DNA from: Pseudogemmobacter faecipullorum
GTDB taxonomy: Bacteria > Pseudomonadota > Alphaproteobacteria > Rhodobacterales > Rhodobacteraceae
DNA: 64,000 nucleotides
Reading direction: 5' to 3'
Assembly (NCBI RefSeq): GCF_020539525.1
Contig: NZ_JACDXX010000013.1
Coordinates: 62,001 to 126,000 of the forward strand
Both the position numbers and the translations under genes were made by a program. Below are positions 63,681-64,000 of the stretch, piece by piece (the first letter of the stretch is position 1; every line of letters starts with the position of its first letter). Below the pieces are notes generated by a model, which did not search any database, had not been told where the DNA came from, and saw nothing but the letters and a program-made list of their open reading frames with translations.

Positions 63681-64000
63681 GACCTTGCCCATTGCCTCGG
63701 CGAGGGTTTCGAGCAGGGTGACGCTGTCCTCCCAGCCGAGGCAGCCGTCGGTAATGCTCTGCCCATAGGTGAGCGGCTGGCCCGGAACAATTTTTTGCGT
63801 GCCGGCAATGATATTGCTTTCGACCATCACACCGCGGATACGCCGCTCGCCGGCGCGGATCTGGGCGGCGATATCGTCGATCACCGCCGGCTGGCGCGCC
63901 GGATCCTTGCCGCTGTTGGCATGGCTGGCATCGACCATCAGCCCCGGATTAATTCCGTCTTTTGCCGCCCGGGCCGAAATCGCCCCGATATGCGCGGCGC
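63663..64000 (-). CDS. 3-deoxy-7-phosphoheptulonate synthase (DAHP synthase), 5' end outside window
   Basis: The C-terminal 112 residues of a type I DAHP synthase. The frame is open to the window edge (AAHIGAISARAAKDGINPG). It contains MVDASHANSGKDPARQPAV with a metal-ligand histidine and aspartate-rich end, GVMVESNIIAGTQK, and SITDGCLGWEDSV, all typical of AroF/AroG/AroH. It joins PEP and erythrose-4-phosphate in the shikimate pathway. The paralogue cannot be told. Its 3' end overlaps the EcoRII-like gene. Confidence 0.92.
   Translation of the reverse strand, partial: AAHIGAISARAAKDGINPGLMVDASHANSGKDPARQPAVIDDIAAQIRAGERRIRGVMVESNIIAGTQKIVPGQPLTYGQSITDGCLGWEDSVTLLETLAEAMGKVSARAA

Overview
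This is 64 kb of high-GC chromosomal DNA, almost fully coding. It most likely comes from a member of the Rhodobacteraceae (Alphaproteobacteria, Rhodobacterales). The signs are crotonyl-CoA carboxylase/reductase (ethylmalonyl-CoA pathway), an Irr-type Fur regulator beside fabA-fabB, an Lrp-type regulator divergent from a PutA that lacks a DNA-binding domain, a class Ib ribonucleotide reductase operon, and a Tad/Flp pilus locus of the type usual in that family. Genus cannot be fixed by eye. No insertion sequence, prophage, CRISPR array or replication origin was seen.

Layout. 1-5.1 kb: end of an M48 peptidase gene, a YigZ-family protein, a small membrane protein, rimO, an AsmA-like protein. 5.2-7.7 kb: OmpA-type lipoprotein, nth, a PfkB sugar/nucleoside kinase. 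7.8-11 kb: zinc uptake, with znuA divergent from zur-znuC-znuB. 11.2-20.2 kb: a fused FAD/GcvT-type demethylating dehydrogenase, a GH25 lysozyme-like lipoprotein, a second FAD oxidoreductase, ccrA, a helicase and small proteins. 20.2-24.4 kb: nrdHIEF with a strong promoter, NrdR-like boxes and a long leader. 24.6-26.8 kb: thioesterase, pyrD, a DUF952-like protein, tRNA-Gly(TCC). 26.9-29.4 kb: fabA-fabB and irr. 29.5-41.8 kb: the Tad pilus locus on the minus strand (two pilins, CpaB, secretin, OmpA protein, CpaE, CpaF, TadB, TadC, two TPR lipoproteins, CpaA, and an AAA ATPase). 42.1-43 kb: lytic transglycosylase. 43.1-43.4 kb: tRNA-Leu(TAA) split by a group I intron. 43.4-43.75 kb: a 30-bp inverted repeat and a decayed VWA-domain gene. 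43.9-48.7 kb: lrp-type regulator, putA, rhomboid protease. 48.8-52.3 kb: inositol-phosphatase family gene, metR-like regulator divergent from metF, aroQ. 52.4-54.3 kb: bioMNY biotin transporter. 54.5-60.7 kb: small lipoprotein, gabT, dprA, topA. 60.8-63.7 kb: an EcoRII-type restriction-modification module (cytosine methyltransferase, Vsr repair nuclease, EcoRII-like nuclease). The window ends inside a DAHP synthase gene.

The most notable item is the 236-nt self-splicing-type group I intron in tRNA-Leu(TAA). It sits at the same anticodon-loop position as the classic cyanobacterial and plastid intron. Next come the complete methyltransferase-Vsr-EcoRII module with a long palindrome just upstream of its first gene, and a nrdHIEF control region in which NrdR-like boxes cover the -35 and -10. 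Several operator-like sites (Zur, MetR, Irr, a palindrome before ccrA) fit the genes beside them but rest on pattern matching alone. All assignments come from reading the sequence and from family knowledge; no database search was run.
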